A stretch of 5,926 nt of DNA from Agrobacterium fabrum (GCA_003241215.1 QFOL01000242.1:1-5926), one strand, 5' to 3'. Shown: positions 1 to 5,211, counted from the first letter of the stretch. The notes: a model not told the origin generated them from the letters alone. A program made the numbers and translations.

Positions 1-771
1 GATGATCGCCGGGCCTGAAGGCAGCGACGCGTGATAGGACAGAAGCAGGCCGGCAAAGCAGGACACCATGCCGATGCCGATGGAGATGAAGCACATGGGT
101 GCGACGCGATTGGACCAGAAGCGGCTGGCGGCGGCGGGCAGCATCATCAGCCCGACCGACAGCAGCGTTCCCAGCGCCTGAAAGCCGCCGACCAGATTGA
201 GCACCACTATGGCAAGGAAGAGGAAATGCACCGGGCTGCCCCAGTTGCTGACGGAGCGCAGAAACAGGGGATCGAGGCATTCCGCCAAAAGCGCCCGCCA
301 GAAGATTATCATCACCAGAAGCGTCACGATGCAGATGCCGCCGATCAGGCCGAGCGCCTCATTGTTCAGCGCCAGCACCGTGCCGAACAGCACATGCATC
401 AGATCGACGCTGGAACCGCGCCACGAGACGAGCAGCACGCCGAGCGCCAGCGAGATGAGATAAAAGGCGGCAAGCGAGGCGTCTTCCTTCTGGATGGTGA
501 AGCGTGACACAGCACCGGCACCCAGCGCGACCAGAAGCCCGACGGCCAGCCCGCCGATGGTCATGGGCAGGATTTCCAGCCCGTAAAACAGAAACCCGAC
601 CGCCGCCCCCGGCAGGATGGCATGGGACATGGCGTCGCCCGTCAGGCTCATGCGGCGCAGCATCAGAAACACCCCGACCGGGCCGCAGCTGACGGCAAGG
701 ATCAAGGCGCCGGCAAGCGCGCGCTGCATGAAGACATACTGGACGAAGGGTTGGATGAAAATATCAGCCAT
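1..771 (-). CDS. Metal (zinc) ABC transporter permease, ABC-3 family (partial)
   Basis: Inner-membrane channel subunit of a zinc/manganese-type ABC importer (ZnuB/TroC/MntB family), moving metal from a periplasmic binding protein into the cytoplasm using the adjacent ATPase. I translated it from the reverse strand: 257 residues are present and the frame is open through position 1, so only about the last 20-40 residues should be missing. The family motif is clear at residues 39-55 (RRMSLTGDAMSHAILPG), and the conserved late helix is at about 198-216 (ALGTLLSVGLMMLPAAA). Roughly seven to eight hydrophobic segments are visible, for example near 18-38, 67-89, 100-116, 141-158, 181-195 and 224-248. 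The ATG start overlaps the end of the ATPase gene by 8 bp, which implies translational coupling. A binding-protein gene is not in the window and may follow to the left. In Agrobacterium the operon is, from memory, called troCBA. Zinc is inferred from the Zur-type operators, since the family also carries Mn and Fe. Confidence 0.95.
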   Translation of the reverse strand, partial: MADIFIQPFVQYVFMQRALAGALILAVSCGPVGVFLMLRRMSLTGDAMSHAILPGAAVGFLFYGLEILPMTIGGLAVGLLVALGAGAVSRFTIQKEDASLAAFYLISLALGVLLVSWRGSSVDLMHVLFGTVLALNNEALGLIGGICIVTLLVMIIFWRALLAECLDPLFLRSVSNWGSPVHFLFLAIVVLNLVGGFQALGTLLSVGLMMLPAAASRFWSNRVAPMCFISIGIGMVSCFAGLLLSYHASLPSGPAII

Positions 772-1591
772 GGACATTCGAATTCGCGTGGGAGTGGGCA
801 TGGGAATGAGAGGACGCCGCCCGCGGACTTGCCCTGACGGTCTGAAGCGGAGACGCCTCGGCCGGTTCGCACCAGGGTGCATTTTCCTCCCACGCCTCGT
901 GGAAGTGCTGCGCCTGCCTGATATTCTCCGCCTTCAGGACTTCGGCCGTAGGCCCCAGCCCGACAAGCTTTCGGGCAAGGAACAGGGTCTGCGGAAAATG
1001 CCGCCGCACGAGCTGGAAATCATGAAGGACGGCCAGAACCGTGCGCCCCTCCGCCACCCATGATTTGATCAGGACCATAAGGTCGGCAACGGTGCGCTCG
1101 TCGACGGCATTGAAGGGTTCGTCGAGCAGGATCAGCTGCGCATCCTGCAACATCGCGCGGGCAAACAGGGCGCGCTGCATCTGCCCGCCGGAGAGCGAGT
1201 CGATATTGCGCTTTTCAAAACCTGATAACCCGACCGCCTCCATCACGCGGCCCATCGCCGCCCGGTCTGCAGGACGGTGGCGACCGAGCAGGCCGCGTTT
1301 CGGCCAGAGACCAAGCGCCACCAGATCCCGCACCTGCGCCGGAAAGGAGCGGTCGAGTTCCGATTGCTGCGGCAGATAAGCGACGGACAGATCTGGGCTT
1401 ACCCAGCATTCGCCGCCGAGCGGCTTCAGAATGCCGGCAATGCCTTTCATCAGCGTCGATTTTCCCGAGCCATTGGCGCCGACCACCGCAGTGAGCGCGC
1501 CTTTGGCAATATCGCCATTCAGATGATGCACCGCCGCGCGGCCGGCATATCCAAGCGTCAGATCTTTGAAGGCAAGGCACGGATCGCTCAT
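764..1591 (-). CDS. Metal (zinc) ABC transporter ATP-binding protein with His-rich C-terminus
   Basis: Cytoplasmic ATPase that powers the metal importer, 275 residues. All ABC motifs are present in order: Walker A GANGSGKST (38-46), Q-loop LPQQ (73-76), signature LSGGQ (133-137), Walker B LILLDEP (153-159) with D-loop AVDE (162-165), and the switch His190 (VLHD). It belongs to the ZnuC/TroB/MntA-type ATPases. After about residue 240 comes a low-complexity tail ending in alternating histidines (SHSHAHSHANSNVH, 261-274; five His), a likely metal-binding extension. The start is the ATG preceded by a strong ribosome site (CGGAGGGAT on the minus strand, about 1595-1603). It is the first gene behind a Zur-box promoter at 1627-1655, with a leader of about 30 nt, and overlaps the permease gene by 8 bp. 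The zinc assignment rests on the operators and on the neighbouring yciC, while the ATPase family itself is unambiguous. Confidence 0.96.
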   Translation of the reverse strand: MSDPCLAFKDLTLGYAGRAAVHHLNGDIAKGALTAVVGANGSGKSTLMKGIAGILKPLGGECWVSPDLSVAYLPQQSELDRSFPAQVRDLVALGLWPKRGLLGRHRPADRAAMGRVMEAVGLSGFEKRNIDSLSGGQMQRALFARAMLQDAQLILLDEPFNAVDERTVADLMVLIKSWVAEGRTVLAVLHDFQLVRRHFPQTLFLARKLVGLGPTAEVLKAENIRQAQHFHEAWEENAPWCEPAEASPLQTVRASPRAASSHSHAHSHANSNVHG

Positions 1592-1626
1592 CGATCCCTC
1601 CGGGGCAGGATGTCATTCGATGACCC

Positions 1627-1655
1627 CTAATATGTAATGTTATTACATTCGTCAA
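1627..1655 (-). promoter_or_regulatory. Promoter of the metal ABC operon, Zur box in the spacer
   Basis: Read on the minus strand, a -35 TTGACG (1655-1650) and a -10 TATTAG (1632-1627) are separated by exactly 17 bp (1649-1633). The spacer begins with the 14-bp Zur-type palindrome. Transcription would start near 1620, giving a leader of about 30 nt before the ATPase ATG, with its ribosome site inside the leader. Bound Zur would block RNA polymerase directly. The elements are seen in the sequence and the start point is inferred. Confidence 0.7.
1636..1649. promoter_or_regulatory. Zur operator 1 (ABC operon promoter)
   Basis: AATGTTATTACATT. The slightly wider TGTAAT-GTT-ATTACA (1633-1647) is a perfect 6-3-6 inverted repeat. 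The AATGTTAT...ACATT character matches the known proteobacterial Zur operator style (E. coli znu operators read roughly AATGTTATA...ATAACATT). The same 14-mer recurs at 1907-1920 and, in reverse complement, at 4912-4925, always at the upstream edge of a zinc-related gene. Confidence 0.85.
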
Positions 1656-1665
1656 ATGAATACGT

Positions 1666-1679
1666 AATGAAATAACATT
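1666..1679. promoter_or_regulatory. Zur operator 2 (upstream of ABC operon promoter)
   Basis: AATGAAATAACATT, whose reverse complement AATGTTATTTCATT differs from the other three boxes at one base. It lies exactly 30 bp from operator 1 (about three helical turns) and just upstream of the -35 of the ABC promoter. Two dimers could therefore bind the same face of the DNA. The slightly poorer match suggests a weaker or auxiliary site; that is inference. Confidence 0.75.
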
Positions 1680-1714
1680 AACTATTGGAAAGATGGACTC
1701 CGCCTCACCACACC

Positions 1715-1787
1715 GTCACCCTCGGGCTTGACCCGAGGTCCATGGTCACGCTGGGCTTTGGATCCTCGGGTCAAGCCCGAGGATGAC
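1715..1787. repeat. Pair of inverted palindromic repeat units (alphaproteobacterial intergenic repeat)
   Basis: The 19-mer CCTCGGGCTTGACCCGAGG (1720-1738) and its exact reverse complement (1764-1782) face each other across a 25-nt gap. Each unit is itself a hairpin with a 7-bp stem (CCTCGGG/CCCGAGG) and a 5-nt loop. The similarity extends outward with GTCA (1715-1718) against TGAC (1784-1787), and inward with TCCA against TGGA. I recognise this as a short dispersed palindrome common in alphaproteobacterial intergenic DNA. It lies between two divergent promoters, where it could insulate or terminate stray transcription; no function is shown. Confidence 0.85.
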
Positions 1788-1886
1788 GTCGAGTGCGAGA
1801 GACGCTTGCGATCAAGGGACGCATTTTAGCCATCCGCGCGGACACCTATCCTACTCCGACGGGTATGCCATTTCTTCTATTGCCTG

Positions 1887-1916
1887 TTGACATGGTACAC
1901 GCACGTAATGTTATTA
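1887..1916 (+). promoter_or_regulatory. yciC promoter, -10 inside a Zur box
   Basis: A consensus -35 TTGACA (1887-1892) is followed after 18 bp by TTATTA (1911-1916), or after 17 bp by GTTATT. The -10 element falls inside Zur operator 3, so the repressor would occlude it. Transcription would start near 1922, giving a leader of about 100 nt before the ATG at 2021. Confidence 0.6.
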
Positions 1917-1920
1917 CATT
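1907..1920. promoter_or_regulatory. Zur operator 3 (yciC promoter)
   Basis: AATGTTATTACATT, identical to operator 1 across all 14 positions, overlapping the predicted -10 of yciC. Its position 100 bp upstream of the yciC start, over the promoter, supports Zur repression of yciC, as is known for YciC/ZigA genes in several bacteria. Confidence 0.85.
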
Positions 1921-1935
1921 GCCACTCTGGAGGCG

Positions 1936-1987
1936 TAACGGCGAACCGCGCCGTTATGTTTTCGTCTTCGGTGGCCACCCCGTGGCC
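1936..1987 (+). other. Structured 5' leader of yciC (two hairpins)
   Basis: Directly downstream of the inferred yciC start point there is an 8-bp perfect stem, TAACGGCG/CGCCGTTA (1936-1943 with 1949-1956, 5-nt loop). It is followed by the T-rich TGTTTTCGTC. A second stem, GGCCAC/GTGGCC (1973-1978 with 1982-1987, 3-nt loop), follows. A ribosome-site-like GGAGG lies at 1929-1933 just before the first stem. This could be a weak attenuator, an mRNA-stabilising leader or chance in GC-rich DNA. Confidence 0.45.
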
Positions 1988-2020
1988 CCGCGCGCAGCCT
2001 GCTTACACGACGAGGTCCAT

Positions 2021-3226
2021 ATGTCGAAAAAACTTCCCGTCACCGTGCTTTCCGGCTTTCTCGGCGCCGGCAAGACGACGCTTCTCAACCATATTCTCGC
2101 CAATCGCGACGGTCTGCGCGTGGCGTTGATCGTCAACGATATGAGCGAGATCAACATCGACGCGGCGCTGGTACGCGATGGCGGCGCCAATCTCTCCCGC
2201 ACGGAAGAGCAATTGGTGGAAATGACCAATGGCTGCATCTGTTGCACGCTGCGCGACGACCTTTTGACGGAGGTGCGGGCGCTGGCCGAACAGGGCCGTT
2301 TCGATTACCTGCTGATCGAATCCACCGGCATTGCCGAGCCGCTTCCGGTCGCCGCAACCTTCGATTTTCGCGATGAAAACGGCCGCAGCCTTTCCGATGT
2401 TGCGCGTCTCGACACCATGGTGACAGTGGTGGATGCCGCCAATCTTCTCAACGATTACGGCTCGTCCGATTTTCTCGCCGACCGGGGCGAAACGGCGGGC
2501 GATGGCGACAATCGCACCATCGTCGACCTACTGGTGGAGCAGATCGAATTCGCCGATATCGTCGTCCTCAACAAGATCGGCACCGCGACGCCGGAGGAAC
2601 GGGACGCCGCCCGCAAGATCATCGTCGGGCTGAACCCGGATGCGAAACTCATCGAGGCCGATTTCGGCAAGGTGGCGCTGAAGGAAGTTCTCGGCACCGG
2701 CCGTTTCGATTTCGCCAGGGCCGAGGAACATCCCCTGTGGTTCAAGGAATTGCACGGCTTCAAGGATCACATTCCCGAGACCGAGGAATATGGCATCCGC
2801 TCCTTCATCTATCGCGCCCAGAAGCCGTTCGACCCCGTACTGTTCCAGCGCTTCATCGATCGCGCCTGGCCCGGCGTGGTGCGCGCCAAGGGCTTCTTCT
2901 GGCTGGCGACGCGTCCGCGTTATGTCGGCGAGATCAGCCAGGCCGGCGCCCTGGTCCGCACCGGCAAGATGGGCCTGTGGTGGTCCGCCGTGCCCAGGGA
3001 GCAATGGCCGCGCGAAAAGCAGTTCCTCGATATGATGCAGCCCTATCTCGATCCTGTCTTCGGCGACCGGCGACAGGAAATCGTCTTCATCGGCTCCGAT
3101 CCGATGAACGAGGCGCGCATCCGCGCGCAGCTCGATGCCTGCCTGATCGATACCGAGGCATTCACGCCGGATGCGTGGCGGCACCTGCCCGATCCTTTCG
3201 CCAGCTGGGACAGGCAGGCGGCTTGA
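2021..3226 (+). CDS. yciC: YciC/ZigA-type zinc metallochaperone GTPase (COG0523)
   Basis: Cytoplasmic G3E-class GTPase of the YciC/ZigA subgroup, thought to use GTP to deliver zinc to essential apoproteins when zinc is scarce. The 401-residue product has Walker [10 protein letters not shown] (12-20), the metal-binding GCICC motif (71-75), the ESTG Walker B region (100-103) and a C-terminal CobW_C domain (about 258-375) with the subgroup hallmarks EYGIRSF and GFFWLATRP. The guanine-specificity motif reads NKIG (184-187) where NKxD is usual. The start is the ATG preceded by GAGG (2012-2015). The frame is open upstream to a GTG at 1793, but that extension crosses the promoter and operator and does not resemble the family N-terminus. 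The gene is divergent from the ABC operon and has a Zur box on its promoter. Family assignment is firm; the zinc role comes from family knowledge and the operator. Confidence 0.95.
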   Translation: MSKKLPVTVLSGFLGAGKTTLLNHILANRDGLRVALIVNDMSEINIDAALVRDGGANLSRTEEQLVEMTNGCICCTLRDDLLTEVRALAEQGRFDYLLIESTGIAEPLPVAATFDFRDENGRSLSDVARLDTMVTVVDAANLLNDYGSSDFLADRGETAGDGDNRTIVDLLVEQIEFADIVVLNKIGTATPEERDAARKIIVGLNPDAKLIEADFGKVALKEVLGTGRFDFARAEEHPLWFKELHGFKDHIPETEEYGIRSFIYRAQKPFDPVLFQRFIDRAWPGVVRAKGFFWLATRPRYVGEISQAGALVRTGKMGLWWSAVPREQWPREKQFLDMMQPYLDPVFGDRRQEIVFIGSDPMNEARIRAQLDACLIDTEAFTPDAWRHLPDPFASWDRQAA

Positions 3227-3269
3227 TCGTTCCTCCGCCCGCATTTTGGCCGAGCGGATGCGCCTTTCG

Positions 3270-3292
3270 CCTTCTCCCCGGCGGGGAGAAGG
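3270..3292. repeat. Rhizobial hairpin repeat / possible terminator
   Basis: CCTTCTCCCC and GGGGAGAAGG form a perfect 10-bp stem around a 3-nt loop (GGC). This CTTCTCCCC palindrome is a very common intergenic element in Rhizobium and Agrobacterium genomes. It lies 43 bp after yciC between convergent genes, so it could end transcription from either side. There is no T-run after it, so a standard intrinsic terminator is not demonstrated. Confidence 0.75.
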
Positions 3293-3365
3293 TCGCGGCA
3301 GCAGGATGCGGGGCGAGCTCTCCGCAAATCTCTGCGCTTGCCCCCTCAACTGACCTTTCGGGCCA

Positions 3366-3388
3366 TCTTCTCCCCGACAGGGAGAAGA
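3366..3388. repeat. Second rhizobial hairpin repeat / possible terminator
   Basis: TCTTCTCCC and GGGAGAAGA form a 9-bp stem around CGACA. It shares the CTTCTCCC core with the hairpin 96 bp to the left, so the two probably mark the ends of one composite repeat element (about 3270-3388) filling the convergent gap. Between this hairpin and the next gene end (3479) I see only an AT-rich stretch near 3421-3440 and no gene. Confidence 0.7.
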
Positions 3389-3478
3389 AACGGGAGGCGC
3401 CCTCGCGCGAAAATAGGCAACTGAAAAATTATAGAAAATCCAGTGTCACCAGCGCCGGAACGAGATCATGCCCGCCCT

Positions 3479-3754
3479 TCATCGTCCGCGGATCCCGCCG
3501 CCGATGGCGCGCACGATATCGTCGTGAACCACCTCCAGCAGCGCCTTGTGGATGGATAGTTGCCGGCTTGTGCCGGAAGCCGACAGGACGACGATCACCG
3601 TTTCGCGCGGCGGGCAATCCGGCAGGGCGCAGGAAAGCTCGCTGACGGTGACAATGTCTTCGGGGTGGAGATGCAGCAGATCGCGTGACCACTGCTTCAG
3701 AAGACGGGCCTGCGAGACGATTGCGGAGCCGCTGCGCCCAAGCGGATTGTTCAT
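3479..3754 (-). CDS. Small conserved-looking protein coupled to the COG0523 GTPase
   Basis: A 91-residue soluble protein with no signal peptide or membrane segment; I do not recognise a named family. Its core reads SELSCALPDCPPRETVI (38-54), with Cys42 and Cys47 spaced C-x4-C and followed by PP. After it come a beta-rich stretch, RQLSIHKAL (64-72) and an acidic/hydrophobic helix ending in VRAI. Histidines at 28, 30, 69 and 77 add possible metal ligands. The ATG overlaps the TGA of the upstream GTPase gene in an ATGA junction, and purine-rich AAAGGGCAGGGC precedes it, so the two are very likely translated together. It should share the Zur-box promoter at 4903-4930. Pairing suggests a partner, adaptor or client of the GTPase; that is inference. 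It is judged real because of the coupling, the frame's neighbours and its ordinary protein-like composition. Confidence 0.8.
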   Translation of the reverse strand: MNNPLGRSGSAIVSQARLLKQWSRDLLHLHPEDIVTVSELSCALPDCPPRETVIVVLSASGTSRQLSIHKALLEVVHDDIVRAIGGGIRGR

Positions 3755-4887
3755 GCCCTGCCCTTTCGCCCCGCCTGCGAGGCCAATGTGTCGAAGAGAG
3801 CGCGGATCGGCTGCTGCGGCATATCCATGCCGATCAGCACGATGCGCGTGGAACGATTTCCATCCGGCCAGCGCTCCAGGCGGGTCAATGGATAAAGCCG
3901 GTGCTGCACCGCATGGGCGACAACCGGCCGCTCTAGGTCGTCAGTCGCGCCGAAAATTCCCTTGAGCCGCAGCAGGCCGGAATGCACATTGCTGGTGACG
4001 AGTTCCAGAAACGTGACAATCGCCTGCGGATCGAAAGCGCCGTCAAAGGTGAGATCGAAAGCCTCGACCCCGACGCCATGGCGATTGATATCGTGCTGAT
4101 GGGCGACATGAAGGCTCAGCCTGTCGGCCGCAAGCCACCCCGGCGCATCCTCCGGCTTGCCGCGCAGCGAATAATCCGAGGCTGCAAATAACGACATCAG
4201 ATCGAAATCGACCGCATTGCGGTCATGAAATGAGGCCGCAGGATTGAGATCCGCGAGGCTTCCGCGGTCCACGGCCGCAGCATCGGCAAGATCGGTTTTC
4301 GTCAGAACGATATGATCGGCGAAGGCAAGCTGTTTCCAGCCTTCAATAAAGCTGTCGAGCATCGCCGGGCCGGAGACAACGTCGAAAGCCGTGACCACAC
4401 CTGAAAGATGGAAATGCCGGGCCACGATGTGATCGCGCAGGCCAAGCGCCGGCGTGCCGCCGGCGATCAGGCTGTTGATGATCGGCGCGGGATCGGCAAG
4501 GCCGGTGGTTTCGATAACGACCCGCGATACTTCCGGCATCATCCCTTCCAGAAATGCCTGATGCAGCTCGTAAAGCGAGGTGCGGATATCGCTGGTGGCG
4601 GTGCAGCAGATGCAGCCCGTCGTCGTTCTGAAATATCGCTCAGAACCCGTCCGAACCAGACCGTGATCGATGGGCACCGAGCCGAATTCATTAACGATGA
4701 CTGCGGCATCGCGCATGGCCGGCTCAGTTAGAAGCGCGTTCAGCAACGTCGTTTTGCCCGCTCCCAGAAAACCGGTCAGCAGAGTGACCGGCACCGTGCT
4801 GGCGGGTAGCGCGACGGTTGCGTCGTTCCTGCGCTCCACCGCTTTCTTCCGCTTCATTCCAAACACGCCAGCACCTTCGCTATCCAT
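3751..4887 (-). CDS. CobW/COG0523 family GTP-binding protein (second paralogue)
   Basis: Cytoplasmic G3E-family GTPase, 378 residues from the ATG at 4887. It carries Walker [10 protein letters not shown] (39-47), the metal-binding GCICC (91-95), VIETTG (124-129), an intact specificity motif TKTD (196-199) and a C-terminal CobW_C domain (about 270-370). A His cluster, LHVAHQHDINRH (259-270), lies at the domain junction and may bind metal. It is clearly divergent from YciC and closer in style to the YjiA/YeiR-like branch. Start choice: the frame reaches a TTG at 4929, but that lies within the operator. ATG 4887 has GGTGG 10 nt upstream; ATG 4857 (MKRKK) is a real alternative that leaves a longer leader from the predicted promoter. 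The gene is first in a two-gene unit behind Zur operator 4. Zinc metallochaperone or insertase is the likely role; the client is unknown. Confidence 0.92.
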   Translation of the reverse strand: MDSEGAGVFGMKRKKAVERRNDATVALPASTVPVTLLTGFLGAGKTTLLNALLTEPAMRDAAVIVNEFGSVPIDHGLVRTGSERYFRTTTGCICCTATSDIRTSLYELHQAFLEGMMPEVSRVVIETTGLADPAPIINSLIAGGTPALGLRDHIVARHFHLSGVVTAFDVVSGPAMLDSFIEGWKQLAFADHIVLTKTDLADAAAVDRGSLADLNPAASFHDRNAVDFDLMSLFAASDYSLRGKPEDAPGWLAADRLSLHVAHQHDINRHGVGVEAFDLTFDGAFDPQAIVTFLELVTSNVHSGLLRLKGIFGATDDLERPVVAHAVQHRLYPLTRLERWPDGNRSTRIVLIGMDMPQQPIRALFDTLASQAGRKGRA

Positions 4888-4902
4888 AAAATTCACGCCA
4901 CC

Positions 4903-4930
4903 ATAATACGTAATGTAATAACATTTCAAT
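4903..4930 (-). promoter_or_regulatory. Promoter of the second GTPase unit with Zur box
   Basis: On the minus strand, TATTAT (4908-4903) forms a good -10. Upstream sit the Zur box and a weak -35: TTGAAA (4929-4924) with a 15-bp spacer, or CATTGA with 17 bp. The box-to-10 arrangement is the same as at the ABC promoter: 14-bp box, three bases (ACG here, ACA there), then TATTAK. Transcription starting near 4896 would leave about 10 nt before ATG 4887 or about 40 nt before ATG 4857. Confidence 0.6.
4912..4925. promoter_or_regulatory. Zur operator 4 (second GTPase unit)
   Basis: AATGTAATAACATT on the plus strand. Its reverse complement, AATGTTATTACATT, is identical to operators 1 and 3. It places the GTPase plus 91-residue protein in the same regulon as the importer and yciC. 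Confidence 0.85.
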
Positions 4931-5068
4931 GGTGATTAAGGAATTTCCGGCGAGCGCAATTCCCTTATGCCGGATAAGAAAAGGTCATGGCCACATGCTC
5001 GCAACTCTCAGGCGCATGAAAAAACCACGGAACGAAGAAAATGGAATAATAAATCCGTTTCCTTCACT

Positions 5069-5126
5069 TTCGTTTTAATCGTTCCACGTTCTCTTGCATT
5101 TTCGTTAGAGTTCGCTTTTAATCGGA
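5069..5126 (+). promoter_or_regulatory. Phased TTCGnT-like repeats upstream of ugpB (candidate operator)
   Basis: In an AT-rich stretch between the divergent genes, TTCGTT (5101), TTCGCT (5111) and ATCGGA (5121) follow each other at exactly 10-bp intervals. Further CGTT copies lie at 5071, 5080 and 5087. The words TTTTAATCG recur at 5074 and 5116. DeoR/GlpR-type regulators of glycerol-phosphate genes often bind TTCG-rich repeats, so this could be such an operator. The regulator is a guess; only the repeats are seen. Confidence 0.35.
5094..5122 (+). promoter_or_regulatory. Candidate ugpB promoter
   Basis: TTGCAT (5094-5099), a 17-bp spacer, then TTTAAT (5117-5122) make a reasonable sigma-70 style promoter about 100 bp upstream of ugpB, overlapping the phased repeats. 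No convincing PhoB box with 11-bp periodicity was found. The rest of 4931-5224 holds no gene I can support. Confidence 0.35.
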
Positions 5127-5211
5127 TTGCTAATACAGAAAAGATCACCCGCAACCGGATCGAGGAGGATAGGCTGCAATAAGGGGCTGTATCTTTTACT
5201 GTTTTCACAAT

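Noticed and set aside
31..507. 158-residue plus-strand frame rich in Gln, His and Asp
   Set aside because: It is antisense to the well-conserved ABC-3 permease and its composition is that of an opposite-strand shadow.
1793..2020. In-frame upstream extension of yciC from a GTG (76 extra codons)
   Set aside because: It crosses the repeat edge, the -35/-10 and Zur operator 3, has no ribosome site, and YciC-family proteins start right before the GFLGAGKTT loop, as the ATG at 2021 gives.
2528..3349. 273-residue minus-strand frame opposite yciC
   Set aside because: Shadow of a strongly conserved GTPase on the other strand; it also runs through a hairpin repeat and has no family resemblance.
2737..3645. 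302-residue plus-strand frame
   Set aside because: Overlaps the 3' part of yciC in another frame, the intergenic repeats and the antisense of the 91-residue gene; Arg/Pro-rich shadow composition.
5162..5178. GAGGAGGAT as a ribosome site for a leader peptide before ugpB
   Set aside because: No ATG, GTG or TTG start lies at a suitable distance after it, so no leader peptide can be supported.
4967..5182. 71-residue plus-strand frame (and an opposite one) in the divergent gap before ugpB
   Set aside because: No clear ribosome site, low-complexity start, and it covers the AT-rich promoter and repeat region; nothing protein-like recognised.
5187..5205. CTGTATC and CTGTTTT as a possible PhoB box before ugpB
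   Set aside because: The two words are 12 bp apart instead of the usual 11, match the consensus poorly, and lie 20-40 bp from the start codon, downstream of the best promoter.
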